Origin: Scortum barcoo
Taxonomy: Eukaryota; Chordata; Actinopteri; Centrarchiformes; Terapontidae
Reading direction: 5' to 3'
DNA: 64,000 bases
Assembly: GCA_023238725.1 (NCBI GenBank)
Contig: CM041547.1
Coordinates: forward strand, 19,353,144 to 19,417,143
A model generated the notes under the pieces. The model did no database searches. It had not been told where the DNA came from and worked only from the letters and a program-made list of their open reading frames with translations. How positions within the stretch are numbered: position 1 is the first letter of the stretch; the number at the start of each line of letters is the position of its first letter. The position numbers and the translations under genes were made by a program. Of this stretch, positions 50,001-61,845 are shown piece by piece.

Positions 50001-52309
50001 GAAGCAGCCCCCAACGTGGCCCATGGTCTGGTGACTCAGTTTGGTGAGGAACTGCAACAGACATTCAACCACATCTCACAGTTAAATAGGCACTGGTGTA
50101 CAAAGGGAAATAGCAATACATCTTCACCTGTTTCGCCATTTTTTATGGTCAGTACTACGTACAGTCTTTATCAATAAAGATGCACAATAAGCTACTGTTT
50201 TGAAATCTAGTAGTCCACTTTGGTGTCAGCTTTGCTTTGTTAGATGGAAGGTGGTAAACGTCTCTTGTACTTGACTCGCATCAGGTGGGTTTGGGTTAGT
50301 TTTTTTAAAATGCAAGGGAGTTAGGATCAGGTCAGGTCTCAGATGGCTCATCATGCTGCTAGACCTCTCATGTCCCTCTTCACTGAACTGATCCATCTAA
50401 AACAAATTGCTAGAAAATAAAGCGAGACAGGAACAATTCACCTCAGAAGCTGATATCCAGAAATGTATTAGAAATATTACAGTTCACCTCAAATGGAAGG
50501 GAAGAATAGGAACGAATATTTAATTTTCAGCATCCCTTTGCTCCCTGCATAGGAATATCCACAATGCAATCACCGCTGCCTATTTTGACCTTTTCAATTA
50601 TGTCCCTAATGCCTAGAAATAGTTGTCCACTTTTGAAATGGTCTTTCCCTGTGCCCTATTCCGCTCCCTCTGCTCCTGAGAAATGGGGAAAAAGTTACAA
50701 AACTGTATTTTTCATATCCTTTCCCTTGAACTTTCTCAATTCAATCTCTCTAGCTGTTATGACCTTTTCAATTACGCTCCAGCTGCATTGAGATAAGCGC
50801 ACTGTGTCCGTACTTAAAATTCTGTCTGCATAGCCAATCCCAGGCCGGCTCTTGCTGAAAATATAAAAAAGCTGCGAAAGTTACAAAAACATGTTCATCC
50901 AACCTTTATGCTGAAATTCCACATATATATGGAAATATATAGACACAGTATGTCTGTGTACAATTCTGCTGTGTAGTGAGGCAGAACGATAATGCACCTC
51001 ACCACCCCTCCCACACGCAAGTGATTTAATCTCTGCTACAACCACCTGTATGATGTCTGTCTACTCACTGAACCATTACGCTACTCTGTTTAATAGGCAC
51101 CGTTAATCAACGTCAAGTGTGTGTGTGTGTGTTGTAGTGTGTTGCAGTGTGTTTGAATTGTGCCTGAGTGCTTGTCCTTACAGGCAGGAGTGAATGTGAT
51201 CCTTATGCCAAATAAGCAGGCGTCATAGTTATTTTGCTATTCTACGTGTGTCCACCTCCCATGTATTTTCATGAGTTTACGAGCTCCCCTGAGAAGCCGC
51301 AGGTAGTGGTGGGTTGTTGCAGTGCTGATGCAAGATGTGGGCTGCCACTATTGACGGTGTGTGCCTGTCTGTGGCCTGTCACTCAACAAGTCTTTGTGGG
51401 GATGTTTGGACTAATGACAACAGCACGGCAATGACAACACGAGCCCAGAGCACCCAACACAATTTGCTCTCTCTCTCGGACTCGCCGCCCGCCTGTCTAT
51501 CTTACTGATTAACACCTCTGTTTGTCTCAGTCCTTTAGCTTTTCCCTCTCTCTGTCACCTAAATCTATCTTTTATTCTCTCCTCCTCTCTCTCTCTATCT
51601 TACTCCCTCTCTCTCTCATTTCTGCATTGCTGGTGTCCTACTCCCTCAGGTCCTAACTGAGGACTGGATACAGTACAGACAAAATGAGGGAGCAGGGAGG
51701 GGAGAAGCATTAATGAGATAAGGAGGGAGGCAGACAAAGATAACAAGGAAGATAAGGAAAGGAAAGGACATTGGTGCTAGCTTGAGTGTTTTCCTCACAG
51801 GTTGAGATTATCAGAGCTCTAATAAGTTCTACGCATTAAAGGATTAGGGTGAGATCAGTCTGTACTTTTCCTTTTATTTCCATACAGACTTTTGAAAGTG
51901 AGAACACACATATAAAATTACAAAGGGGTGCTATTTGGGTGGGCTAAACAAATGCATTTTGTTTGTGGGAAAACACTGCAAGGTGGCAGTGTATAAAGCA
52001 AACCGGAGAGCAAGCCAGAGAAAGGTTTAGTTTAGGGTGAATGAATGAGTACAAAACAACAGAGAAATACTTTAGAGAGCAGATCACAAGACGAACAGAG
52101 AGTGGTAGTTCAGGCTGTGCGACATCACAGTGGGGAAGCAAAACAGTAAACAAGGCAAATGGAAAGTAATCTTTGTTTTTCTCTGTCAAAGCAGCACAAG
52201 CAAAATATTTAGTCCTTTTTGTTTCTGTCCTTTGTGTGTCTGTCTCTGTGGTTGCATGCATTCATCATAAAATGTGGTCTTAAACAACAGCAAGGCTTTT
52301 ATTCTCTTA

Positions 52310-52359
<50 letters not shown>

Positions 52360-55300
52360 TCTTGTATTGTGTTCCTTCCATTTCCATCCTGTTTGTGGCA
52401 GTCTTATCTCCCTCCTCCCCCTCTCTCTTCTTCGCTCTCCTTCTCCCTTTATGCCTGGCTCTCATCTTGGCCGCCTCATGTATTTTGGTTTAATCAAACA
52501 TGTCTGGGAGCCTCTCCTGGCTCACATGGGTTTTGATCTTGCTTCACAGAGCAGCCTGGCTTGGGCTTGGCTCTCCTACTTTGTCATCTTTTTCCCCCTC
52601 CCTTCTACCCTCGCCGACTCTTTGTTCAACTGTCCACCTCCAGCGCAGCCCTGCACTTTAACACTGTTTATTCCTCTGTTCTCAAAGTTACTCTTTTGTA
52701 CTTATTTGATCACTTTTCCCTCTATAACCACTTCTGTTATTTTCTATCTGTCTCTGTCAGTCTGTTCTATCATGTGTAACCTTATTTTCATATCTTTGGC
52801 ACTCTTAATAATTTGATTTATCTGCACAGAAGTTTGGTTATTATAGCTGTCATGTAAACGCTCAAGGTTATCTTACTTGCATTAAGATACTTGATGGACA
52901 AAAGTGGGTTATTAATTATTTTTCCTCCCATTGTGCCCCTGTGCCCATATTCATCCTGGTATAAAATTGTAGCATGCTGCTGTAGTGCTACACTTCTTCC
53001 ACTAGTTTTGTTCAATATGTATTTTGATTGATGCCTCAGTTTCTAAAGATATGGGTATCTGTCAGAAATATGCCTAGAATAAAAAGACATAATATATGGT
53101 GAGGTGACATATTTATTTGCTGTGGTTGCACAGACCCAGTTTCCCCATGTTTATGTATCATCTTGTTTTACTTTTACTTTTTTTTTTTTTTATTCCTCTA
53201 TTTGTTATTTTTCTCTGATCTCTGTCTACCAGTGCCCTTGCTGGAGCACCTGTGCTCCGCATTGCTTTACCCAGATGAAGCAGTGAAGGCCTCGGTCCTG
53301 TATGTGTGGCTCAAACTGTTCGGGACAGCTGGGGGCTCGGCAGCCCAGTCCTTGCCCGTTGCCATCAGGGACAGAGTGTGTAACCTGTTGCTGCAGACCT
53401 TGGCCAATGCCAGCTCCCCTCAACTCATCAGCAACTGTGTTGGTGAGCCCAAACATATGACTTTCTATTTATTTTCTATTGTTTTAACAGTTTTCCCTCT
53501 CCCCAACTCAAATATGTAAACAAGGTTTACAAAAGACACAAGGTAAAATAAACTATGTTGTAAAAACAGGAATTTGTGATATTAACCTCATAATGTTTTT
53601 ATATTTATTATTAACTTATGATTAATATTCAATGATTTCAGTAGTCGTTCAGTTTCCTTTGCAAGCAGCTCCTTGGAGCAAAGCCAGGATACATTTTAAA
53701 TTAAAATGTTCTTTAAAGTCATAATTTTAAAGATTTTCATTTTGTTGTGTTTTGTGGCACATATGGCAATAATTGGTAATAGCAGGTGTGTTTTTGGTGT
53801 GTTCATCAACCTTTTCTTTGTTTGGTCAGCCATAGTATGTAAATGCATGGTCTTTCATTAGTGGGCCAAAGGCTCAGTCACTACTGTGTTGCATCAGTCT
53901 GGGACAGATAGTGACTGAGCAGGCATATATTTAAATGAAAATCTATGGGATAATGATTTTTAACTGAAAGTTTTCATGGAAGTGTGTAGAGAAAGTTTTG
54001 TTACTTATGAGCTTGTGTTGTGTGTACTTTGTTGAAACCTACTTTTTTCACAATAAATGTATAAAAATATACTTTAGGGCATCATTAGTTGTGTGGATAA
54101 AAAATGGCAAAAACTATTGGCCTCATTAAGATTTATTAAGCACTCCATAGATTAAGTGTGTTTGAGTCACTATCATCAAACGTTTTGAAGTTGTTGAGAT
54201 CAGTACAGTATACTTAGCTTAGGCAAGCATGAAAAATACAATTTGCAAGTGGAGATAAGGGGAGGATGAAACTGTATGAAAATTTGAGCTGAGCACAACA
54301 GCAACTAGTTTGGTAACAGTCCGAGGGGAAGTCTATTATGAATTTGTTGTCATGTATGAAACATGGCCACAATCACAACAACTGGGACAAAAAGGTCATG
54401 AAATAACATGTCCGTCTTTCATCAATGAAGTTACAAAATCTACTTAAGTGTGAGGCTAGATGGAGAATGAGAAGGGATTATACTGAGATGAAAGAATATT
54501 GCTATCTTGTAGGAGTTTTGAGTTGTAAGGATAATGAGCTAGCCAGCGAGTGTCTTGGTGATAACCAGAATGGAGGTCTATACTACAAGCAAAGGAAAAG
54601 CAAATAGCGTTATTGTCTTCTAGAAATTTGAAGTTGTTTTATCACTATATTAACTTGGGAGGGACGTGAGATTCACTGTGGGCTTTGAATTGAGGTGCAA
54701 GGTTGGTTTACTCCAGTTTTTAGAGTAGCTGCAGTTAAGCTTTTGCTGTTGTTGTTTGTGTAATTTTGAACAGATTTTATCTTAATAAGCTTACCTTCAC
54801 CAGCCCCACTAAGAACAGCAACATGAAGGAATTAAACAGGATTACTATTCCTTTTCCTCAGCGCTGAGTTATATTCAGAGACATTTCAATGAAAAGAAAA
54901 TGTACTTTTACTAATGTTTAAAATTTATTTCTGGGATTTTTGTTTTGTGTTTTATTAGTTTCTCTCCAGATGGCTGGAAAGGAGAAGAAAATCCATGCAG
55001 CTGGGCAGTGTTTAATTGCTAATTACAAAACTGTTTATTTCATTGTTTGAGTTCTCATTTGTGTACAGTATGTACTTTTCCTTTTGTGCATTCAGTTTTG
55101 CTCTATAAAAAGGATATAATGCAGGGCCTCGCTGTTCCTCTGTGCTCATCTGTGTGGTAATATGACAGACTCACACAGTTCCACACCACAGTTTTTTTGT
55201 CTTTTCAAAAATTGTCTGACATTTATAAATTCATGTCGTCATGAACGTAAACATCTCCATATCCTACATAAATCTTTGTTTTAAATGTGTCAAGATTTGT

Positions 55301-58300
55301 ATATTCTGTATGTTCAATTTGTAGATTGCTGAGCTGTGTCATCGGTATTTGTTTTCACACCTTACCTTTCATCTGTTAGGCCTACTGTGGCTGCTGGTAC
55401 AGCTGGGTGAGGCAGTGTCAGTTCTGATGAACAGCCCCGGCAGTGAGATCATGGGTGTTGAGAACCAGGACATCCACACCAACAACAGCCAGATCCTCAG
55501 CCAGAACCAAGAGCAACAGTCCCCTGACCATTGCCTTCTGCCTCTCATACTGAAAAAGGTCTCTGTCCAAACATCCGGCTCCCACCCCCAAGACCCGCAT
55601 TCTGGCACAAACGATAATCATAACAAGAAGCTCTAATCCTGGATTAATATGCCTTTGAATAGGGTCTCAGGGAGGGTTTACCCTGGACAAATATTTGTGC
55701 TTCATGTCTGGGAAATCAATGCGCAGATTACATCTAGTTAGATTTTCACAGTTGTGACTCACATTACAGCACAGCTTATGATGTTAGCAGTTTTTTTATA
55801 CATCAACATTGTGTGTTGAGTTATTATAGGAAGTAGCTCTTAACTAAATAATTGCCATCTTTCAAAACATAATTATTGTTTTGTTTTTAGAATCCATCCT
55901 ACCAAATCATACACAATTACTTTTCATGGACTAGATATTTCTTAGTGAACTTTTCAGGAGTTTAAATGATAAACATCATGAAAAATGTATAAAAATAGAC
56001 CTTTTCCCTGAATTACACATACCACTTACTCTGGATATACTGATATACTGTACATGAAGGCTCATGGTGTGACACATTCATAAACAGTGTATTGAAGCTG
56101 AGAGGCAGATAATTGCCAAAATACTGCTTTATACCTTATGTCATCAGCAAGATGGCAGTGCTGAAGAAACTAGACTTTATGTGCATCAAACAGTCTATAA
56201 ACACTGTGAAAGCCCTGCATACTTTTTGAATGCTGGATGTCTTTGGTGATTAGTGAATTCTAATAAAGCCCTTAAAATGTGTTTTCCAGCTGCTGCTGAG
56301 TGGTGATGAGATGTTGCAGACAACCAGTGCGAAGTGTATTGCAGCCATCCTTGTTCATTCTCCCAGTCAGTGCAGTGCTCCCTTCATCAAGGCAGACGTA
56401 CCTGGTGATATACACACACAGACACACAAACACAGTGGCTCGGATATGCGAGTTACGCAAGCTGTTGCCTTCTTTGATTTTTCCTCTACAAATAATTTCT
56501 TCTGCTTTCTTCTGTGTTCCCTTTTGTCTCCCTCTCTTTGTCTACACTTTTGTTATTTCTCTTGCTGTTTCTCTGCATTTCTCTTTCTTCTTGTCTGTCT
56601 TTGTAGCTTCCTCCTCGGCTTATATATATATCTATCACTGTGTGGATTCTATTCGTGTTTCTCTTGCCCTAGAATTTGATAATAAGATGAGGCAACAGCA
56701 TTGCTATCATTTTTTGTGTATCATTTGCTAAATTTGCATCTCTCTTAATTGTTTTGCGCCTCATATAAGCTGTCTTTTTTGTCTATCTCTCTTCTCTCTC
56801 CTACCTTATAGAGTTTCTGTTTGACCGTTTGGCCAGTAGCACTAGTGAGGTGCTGCTGTGGTCTGTCTACAGCTGTTTGGTGTTACTTAGTGAAGACCCA
56901 CTCTTCTTTTCCCATTGTCACTCTGTCTATGGTGAGAAAGCTTAGACAGGGCAAAATCACTCCTTCGTTTGTGTGTCATGTCTGCTTATGATGGTGATGT
57001 GTAGAACATCAGTTTTGGTTTCATGCTTTAAGTATTAACATCCGGAAATAATTGCTGATGGATAAACATGTCAGTATTGTGAATCCCTAAGGAATGGTAA
57101 TGGATATTGTTCTGACATACAGATAAGTATATCTGTGTGTGTATGCCTTTGGTGTGTGCCATGACAGAAGATGTCTTAATTTAGGTTCCTCTGTCTGTTA
57201 GTTTCTTCAACTCCTATCTAGAGAAATATTTTGAAAAGCACTTGCAGTACCACCTTAATTGACCTGTACACAGGTTATCTGGTATTACCACTCCTTGTTC
57301 TTCTAGCTCAGTATAAACTCAAGATCATTACAACAGATTCTGTGTAGCAGTAAATTAGAAAGACCACTAGTGCTGTTTCTTTGACATGCATGATTGTGTG
57401 AGTGTTGGTCTGTGTCCAGTTATAACATTTATGAGGGTGTCTCTCAATTTAATGCAGTAAGTTGCTGTAGCCTGTAGTTTAGTTGGCATCAGCATTCTCA
57501 TAGCTTTGACAGTGAGCAGGATGAGCCAAATGTGTGCTGGGTAGAGGGGCGTCTGTCTACTTGTTCATGTGTAAAGTATTTCTTTGACACAAGAACTTTT
57601 TGTGTGTGTTAGGTATTGAGTCCCTGGTGCGCAGTTTAAAGGAGGCTCTGCGGCTCACTAACCTGGAGGTACCGAAACAAGGTCTACTGCTCCTTACTGA
57701 GATACTGGAAAGGTGAGACTGTATGGTAAATGGTCACCTTGGCAAAAATCGCAAAAAAACCCCACAACAAAACACAAATGCATTGAGAAATGACATGTAT
57801 ATAAAATAGACAAGACATGTCTTTCGAAAACAGTCTCCTGGTTACTTAGGATACTAGTTTTCAGTGGGTTCAAGGGTTCATTTACGTATTATACATTTAC
57901 CTATTTACTTGTTTGTGACTTTTGAGAAGTTACTACATTGTAACTGCAACGCACCCATCTCAGTGTTAAGTGTAGTGTTGAAGCTTATGCATGTTAATAT
58001 CACTTCACACGCCACAGACGCAATTACTCACTTAAAAATGAACAAGCTGAACAGAATGTACAGCTTCAGCTACACTGGCACAGAGATGCGACCTCTTGTA
58101 AAACATGTTAAATACGAGGCACTGGGAAGTTTAATTATATTTGAATTAACTGTCTGCTGGCTTGCAGATGAAAATATATCACAGGCCAGTAAAACACTCT
58201 CATATTTCTGCAAGGCTGACATAATTTTAATGGAATGTTCTACCCGTCACATGGCAATGATACAGGGGATAAGAGATTTCAAATGGCGAGGGAAATTTGT

Positions 58301-61300
58301 CCTTTACGCTGAGTGAAACAGTAAAAAAGTAGCTACAGTGGAGCTCTAAAAGTGCTGAACCAGCTAAAGTGTGTGTGTGTGTGTGTGTTAGCATTGATAC
58401 TTCAAAATCACTGTTTGTGTGTGTTCACCTTTATGTGCACACATTTGTTATTTAGGATGTTCTATGCAACCACTGTTGTGGCAACAGGGAGCTAGACCGC
58501 AGCTGTTGTGGTGCTGCATCATGAACCAGAGACGTACTCTGGTGATCTTTGTAACGCCAATAGGTCAGCACTATTTGTTTATTATGTGTCCCTGCCCTGA
58601 AAGAGAGAAGTTTGTGTGTAGGTGAGTGTGGCAGAGGGAGAGCAGGTTCATTGCAATTCAGCAAACAGTCACTGCTGGTATCTGCACAACAAGCCAGAGA
58701 ATGACAGATAGAGAAGGCAAAAGACTGGACTGTCAGCTTTTTGATGGGCCTTTATTGACACCAATGTCAAAAACCTGAAAGGTGGCTCCCTGTCTCTGTA
58801 CTTTGGCATAGTTTTTCACGGACTCATCTAGGGGATCCACTATCTTGATATTTAATTATTATTACAGTGATTCCAGCAGAATTTATCATAAATATATGTT
58901 TTCTGTCTAGGATCTGTTCCTCTTGCTGCTAGTCTGCAGTTGAACAGTGGTACTGTGAAAGAATTGAACTTGAATTTTAGGGAACATTGTGCTTTTTGTG
59001 TGTGTGTGTGCAGGCAGCCCCCAAGCATACGTCTGTTCCCCAGTGCTCCAGGGTTTGTTGCAGTTTCAGAAGTTGTGGTGGCTGGAGTCTCCTCCTCTTG
59101 CCTGCTGGTAGCCACACAGGCTGCCTCTGCGGGCACTGCCCTGCTCAGGTATACACAGACGTATATAAACAGACGTAATGCAGATGCGTAGTTATCAAGG
59201 ACACTTGTACAGCCATATCCTGAGGATCCCTAACTTTTTTTTGTGATTGCTAAAGTTCAAATTGTTTGTTGTTGAAATCTATAAAGGCTCTTTCTCAATA
59301 AGTGTCCTTCTAGACAGTAATGAAGGGACATATAAATAATCAAAGCTGAACCTGCAAATAGGTACATTGCCCAAGTTAGTTATTTACCTAGTCACTTACA
59401 CGGAAGAGTAAATGAACACACATATATACAATACACACATATTGTGTCATTGTGCGGGTGTATGTGCACACACGTGGGTTGTATGTGTGTGCACGTACAC
59501 CCACACAATGTCACAGGTAAATAGATACACAGACACAGAGACTGAGAGACGCATAGACTTACTACCAGATAAACTAATGTAGGTACTTTTTCAAGGACAC
59601 TTTATACCCTCCAGTAAACACATGCCAAAAGAAGCACTCATTCAGACACACTCACACATTATCGTAATCACAAATGCACATTTTGTCCCTCTCTGCTACA
59701 GCCTGTCTCATCCTTTCACCATCCTGCCTCCCTCTCAACCCACTCAAAACAATCATACAGTATTGTGTAATTTAGTTTCCTTTGTATAAACTGCAGCCAC
59801 TCTGAATTCTCCAGACTGAACCACCAGTCCAGACCAGTCCAGTACAGAGAGATAGAGGGACTCATAGAGGCCATCACTAACAGGTTCTCTGAACTTCCTG
59901 TACCTGCTCCTGCTCATCATCAAATCTCTGTGAGTTAGTTTTGCTTTATGCTTTAGTAGGCACAAATATAACTTGTAAGATGACAAATTTAAGACCTGGT
60001 GGTGAAGAGAGCTGTCTGTGCTGTTTGTCGAAGACTATCTCTTATGGCGATTCTCCAGAGACTTTTCTCTGTATTTATCAGTGACACTGACATATCTGCC
60101 TTTGATGCTATCTAGTAACATGTCACACAGTCTATACAGTGTGTGATTGACATGTTCGATCAAGGAGGCTTCATTCTTTCATGTCGGAATTGTATTTTAT
60201 CGCCGTCCCTCATTGCTGCCTTTCTGTTTCTTTCTGTTCTGAAAGCTACAAGCGTCTCACCTACGACAGAGGGACAGTGATTTGACTGTCAGCAAGATAT
60301 GTCTGGTTTGGATGGCATGAATTCATCCTTCAACTTAAACATTAAATCTATTTCACTTCAAACGTACTGAAAAAAAATTTAGATCATCTTTATACCAGGT
60401 GTCAGTGGCAAGTAAAGAAACACAGAGGGACTTGTCAGTTTTCTCAGTACCTGTCATAATGTAGGAGTTTGATTGTTTCTTTTGGAAATATTTAATAATT
60501 CTCTTGAGGAAATCTGTTTGGATGATATGCTTTGATAAGATTATAATTTTGTTTGCGATATGAAAGCAGATTTGCTTGTATTTTGGTTGACTTCTCTCTT
60601 CTCTTCTTTATCCTCTCATCCTTTTTCTTTAGTTTTTTCCTGACCTCTCTTTGTTGTCCTCCAGGGAAGCCTGAAGAGGTCAGACCCCAGCAGCCAGGCT
60701 TCCAGGTCCAGAGGATTTCTGCTCCAGGCCCTGATCTGTTTTCAGGCTGCCTGCAGGTCAGCACACTGTTCAGGCTCATGCTCAGGGAGTTAAATAGGAT
60801 CACTGGGACTGTTCAAAAGTGAATAAACTGATCCGCTAATGTGCAAACAAAGTGTTCAGGTTAGTGATTCATTATTAGATGATCAATATGAGACTTAAAA
60901 ATGTCCATCTTAAGTCCAACCAAAGCTTTGTATTCTTTGTATTTTATTCTTTGTATTCCTATTTCTGAAATCAAGTGTTCATTTTTGGTAATATGAATAT
61001 GAAATATATGAAAATATGATTTTTTTAGTTAATATTTTCAGCCCACCAGCACAGTAATTATAAATTGATATGCAGATGAGGGACGCTTGTGTACCTGTAT
61101 TTCACGTGTGCTTGTTCTTTATGTCATTTTTGTGTGTAGTGAGTGGGTATATTTACATTTGATGCATGTTTATGTGTGTGTGTGTGTCTGTCTGTGTGCA
61201 CGTGTATGTCCAAGGTTGGCTGAGGAGTGTGCATTACAGCCTGCTCTGAAGGAAAACACATTCACGGCTCCATCTAAACAAAGCCATGCTCAGGACTCAC

Positions 61301-61845
61301 TGGAATCTCTGTGTCAATGTTTGCTGCGCTGCTGTGACTCTGTCTGGATACCGACCGTCATTGTGAGAGCTGGAAACACTCGCACATGTACACAGATGCA
61401 CACATCCAATTCATTATCTTCTAATATTACACTCCAATCTCTCTGTCACAAACACTTGAGAAGTTGAGCCAGTAATTCGTCACATAAATAGGTCACAGTG
61501 TTTACTATGCTCTATATGGCGGTTCCTCCTAAATTACTATATTGATAAGCATAGCCACACAGCCTCTGTCTTCATTCATTTTATGTACACAGACATTTGA
61601 GCGTATCGATCAATACTTCTGTTATGTTTTTCCAAGTTGGTTCTTTTCAGGCTAAAAATCAGTCAAACAAGAATTGTTTACAGTTTGTGCTTTGGTCATT
61701 TGTCTGTGATATTGTGTGTGTCTGTGTGTGTAGAGGATGTGTGAGCGTGCACCTGATGCCCAGATACTGCAGTGCTTCTACTCCATCCTATCCTCCCAAT
61801 TCACCCTCCTTCCGTCTCTCATGCCTATCTTTGCAAATAAGCTAG
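44017..61845 (+). CDS. mei1: Meiosis inhibitor protein 1 (meiotic double-strand-break formation), 5' half
   Basis: Germ-cell nuclear protein required for SPO11-dependent DNA breaks; vertebrate counterpart of plant PRD1. Fifteen phase-consistent plus-strand exons: 44017-44160, 44415-44538, 46440-46490, 47575-47648, 49938-50043, 53233-53442, 55380-55558, 56290-56404, 56812-56931, 57613-57712, 59014-59148, 59797-59929, 60665-60756, 61215-61362, 61734-61845, about 614 codons of the usual 1270 or so; the gene continues past the window. The start YEKIHARHDPRW is typical of MEI1. The translation is helical and armadillo-like throughout, e.g. ALSGISGVLKCSPGALRELF, LLEHLCSALLYPDEAVKASV, CIAAILVHSP and QCFYSILSSQFTLLPSLM. 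Exon 7 ends at a weak donor (GTCTCT). An exon between 50043 and 53233 could have been missed, though phases agree without one. Confidence 0.88.
44539..46439 (+). other. mei1 intron 2
   Basis: 1.9-kb intron between exons 2 and 3. AT-rich; no repeat, exon or RNA gene recognised. Confidence 0.6.
48169..49561 (-). mobile_element. piggyBac-family relic in mei1 intron 4
   Basis: Bounded by TTAA at 48169-48172 and 49558-49561. Terminal inverted repeats match 15 of 16: CCATCATGTTGTGTTC at 48173 against the complement of GAACACAACATGAGGG ending at 49557. On the minus strand at about 48925-49045 lies an acidic frame, ADITVSEALDYIFD followed by many Glu/Asp residues, like the N-terminus of piggyBac transposases. 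No catalytic domain is visible. A GT-rich microsatellite has expanded inside at 49228-49290. It differs in its ends from the element at 41884. Confidence 0.82.
49228..49290. repeat. (TG)n with GCAT interruption
   Basis: TG repeat, then four GCAT units, then TG again, inside the second piggyBac relic. Confidence 0.9.
50044..53232 (+). other. mei1 intron 5
   Basis: 3.2-kb intron, the largest seen in mei1. It contains pyrimidine-rich sequence around 51540-51640 and a TA microsatellite at 52313-52359. No further exon was found, but flanking exons are both in phase 1, so a skipped or unrecognised symmetric exon could lie here. Confidence 0.55.
52313..52359. repeat. (TA)n microsatellite
   Basis: About 47 bases of alternating TA. 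It produces Tyr-Ile repeats in spurious open frames. Confidence 0.95.
53443..55379 (+). other. mei1 intron 6
   Basis: 1.9-kb AT-rich intron with nothing recognised inside. Confidence 0.6.
57713..59013 (+). other. mei1 intron 10
   Basis: 1.3-kb intron. It contains an unexplained 150-codon open frame at 57864-58316 with no recognised domain, and a short GT repeat near 58370-58389 of about 20 bases. Confidence 0.55.
59443..59517. repeat. Inverted repeat (hairpin) in mei1 intron 11
   Basis: Arms of 31 bases (59443-59473 and 59485-59515) with three mismatches around an 11-base loop. The arms are built from GT/CA-rich sequence (TGCGGGTGTATGTGCACACAC and its complement). Confidence 0.75.

Noticed and set aside
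52219..52816. Open frames of 105 and 180 codons
   Set aside because: Built from a TA microsatellite followed by pyrimidine-rich intron sequence; no splice fit to mei1 and no domain.
57864..58316. 150-codon open frame in mei1 intron 10
   Set aside because: Longest unexplained frame in the intron, but no recognisable domain, no splice sites in a usable phase, and exons 10 and 11 already join in phase.
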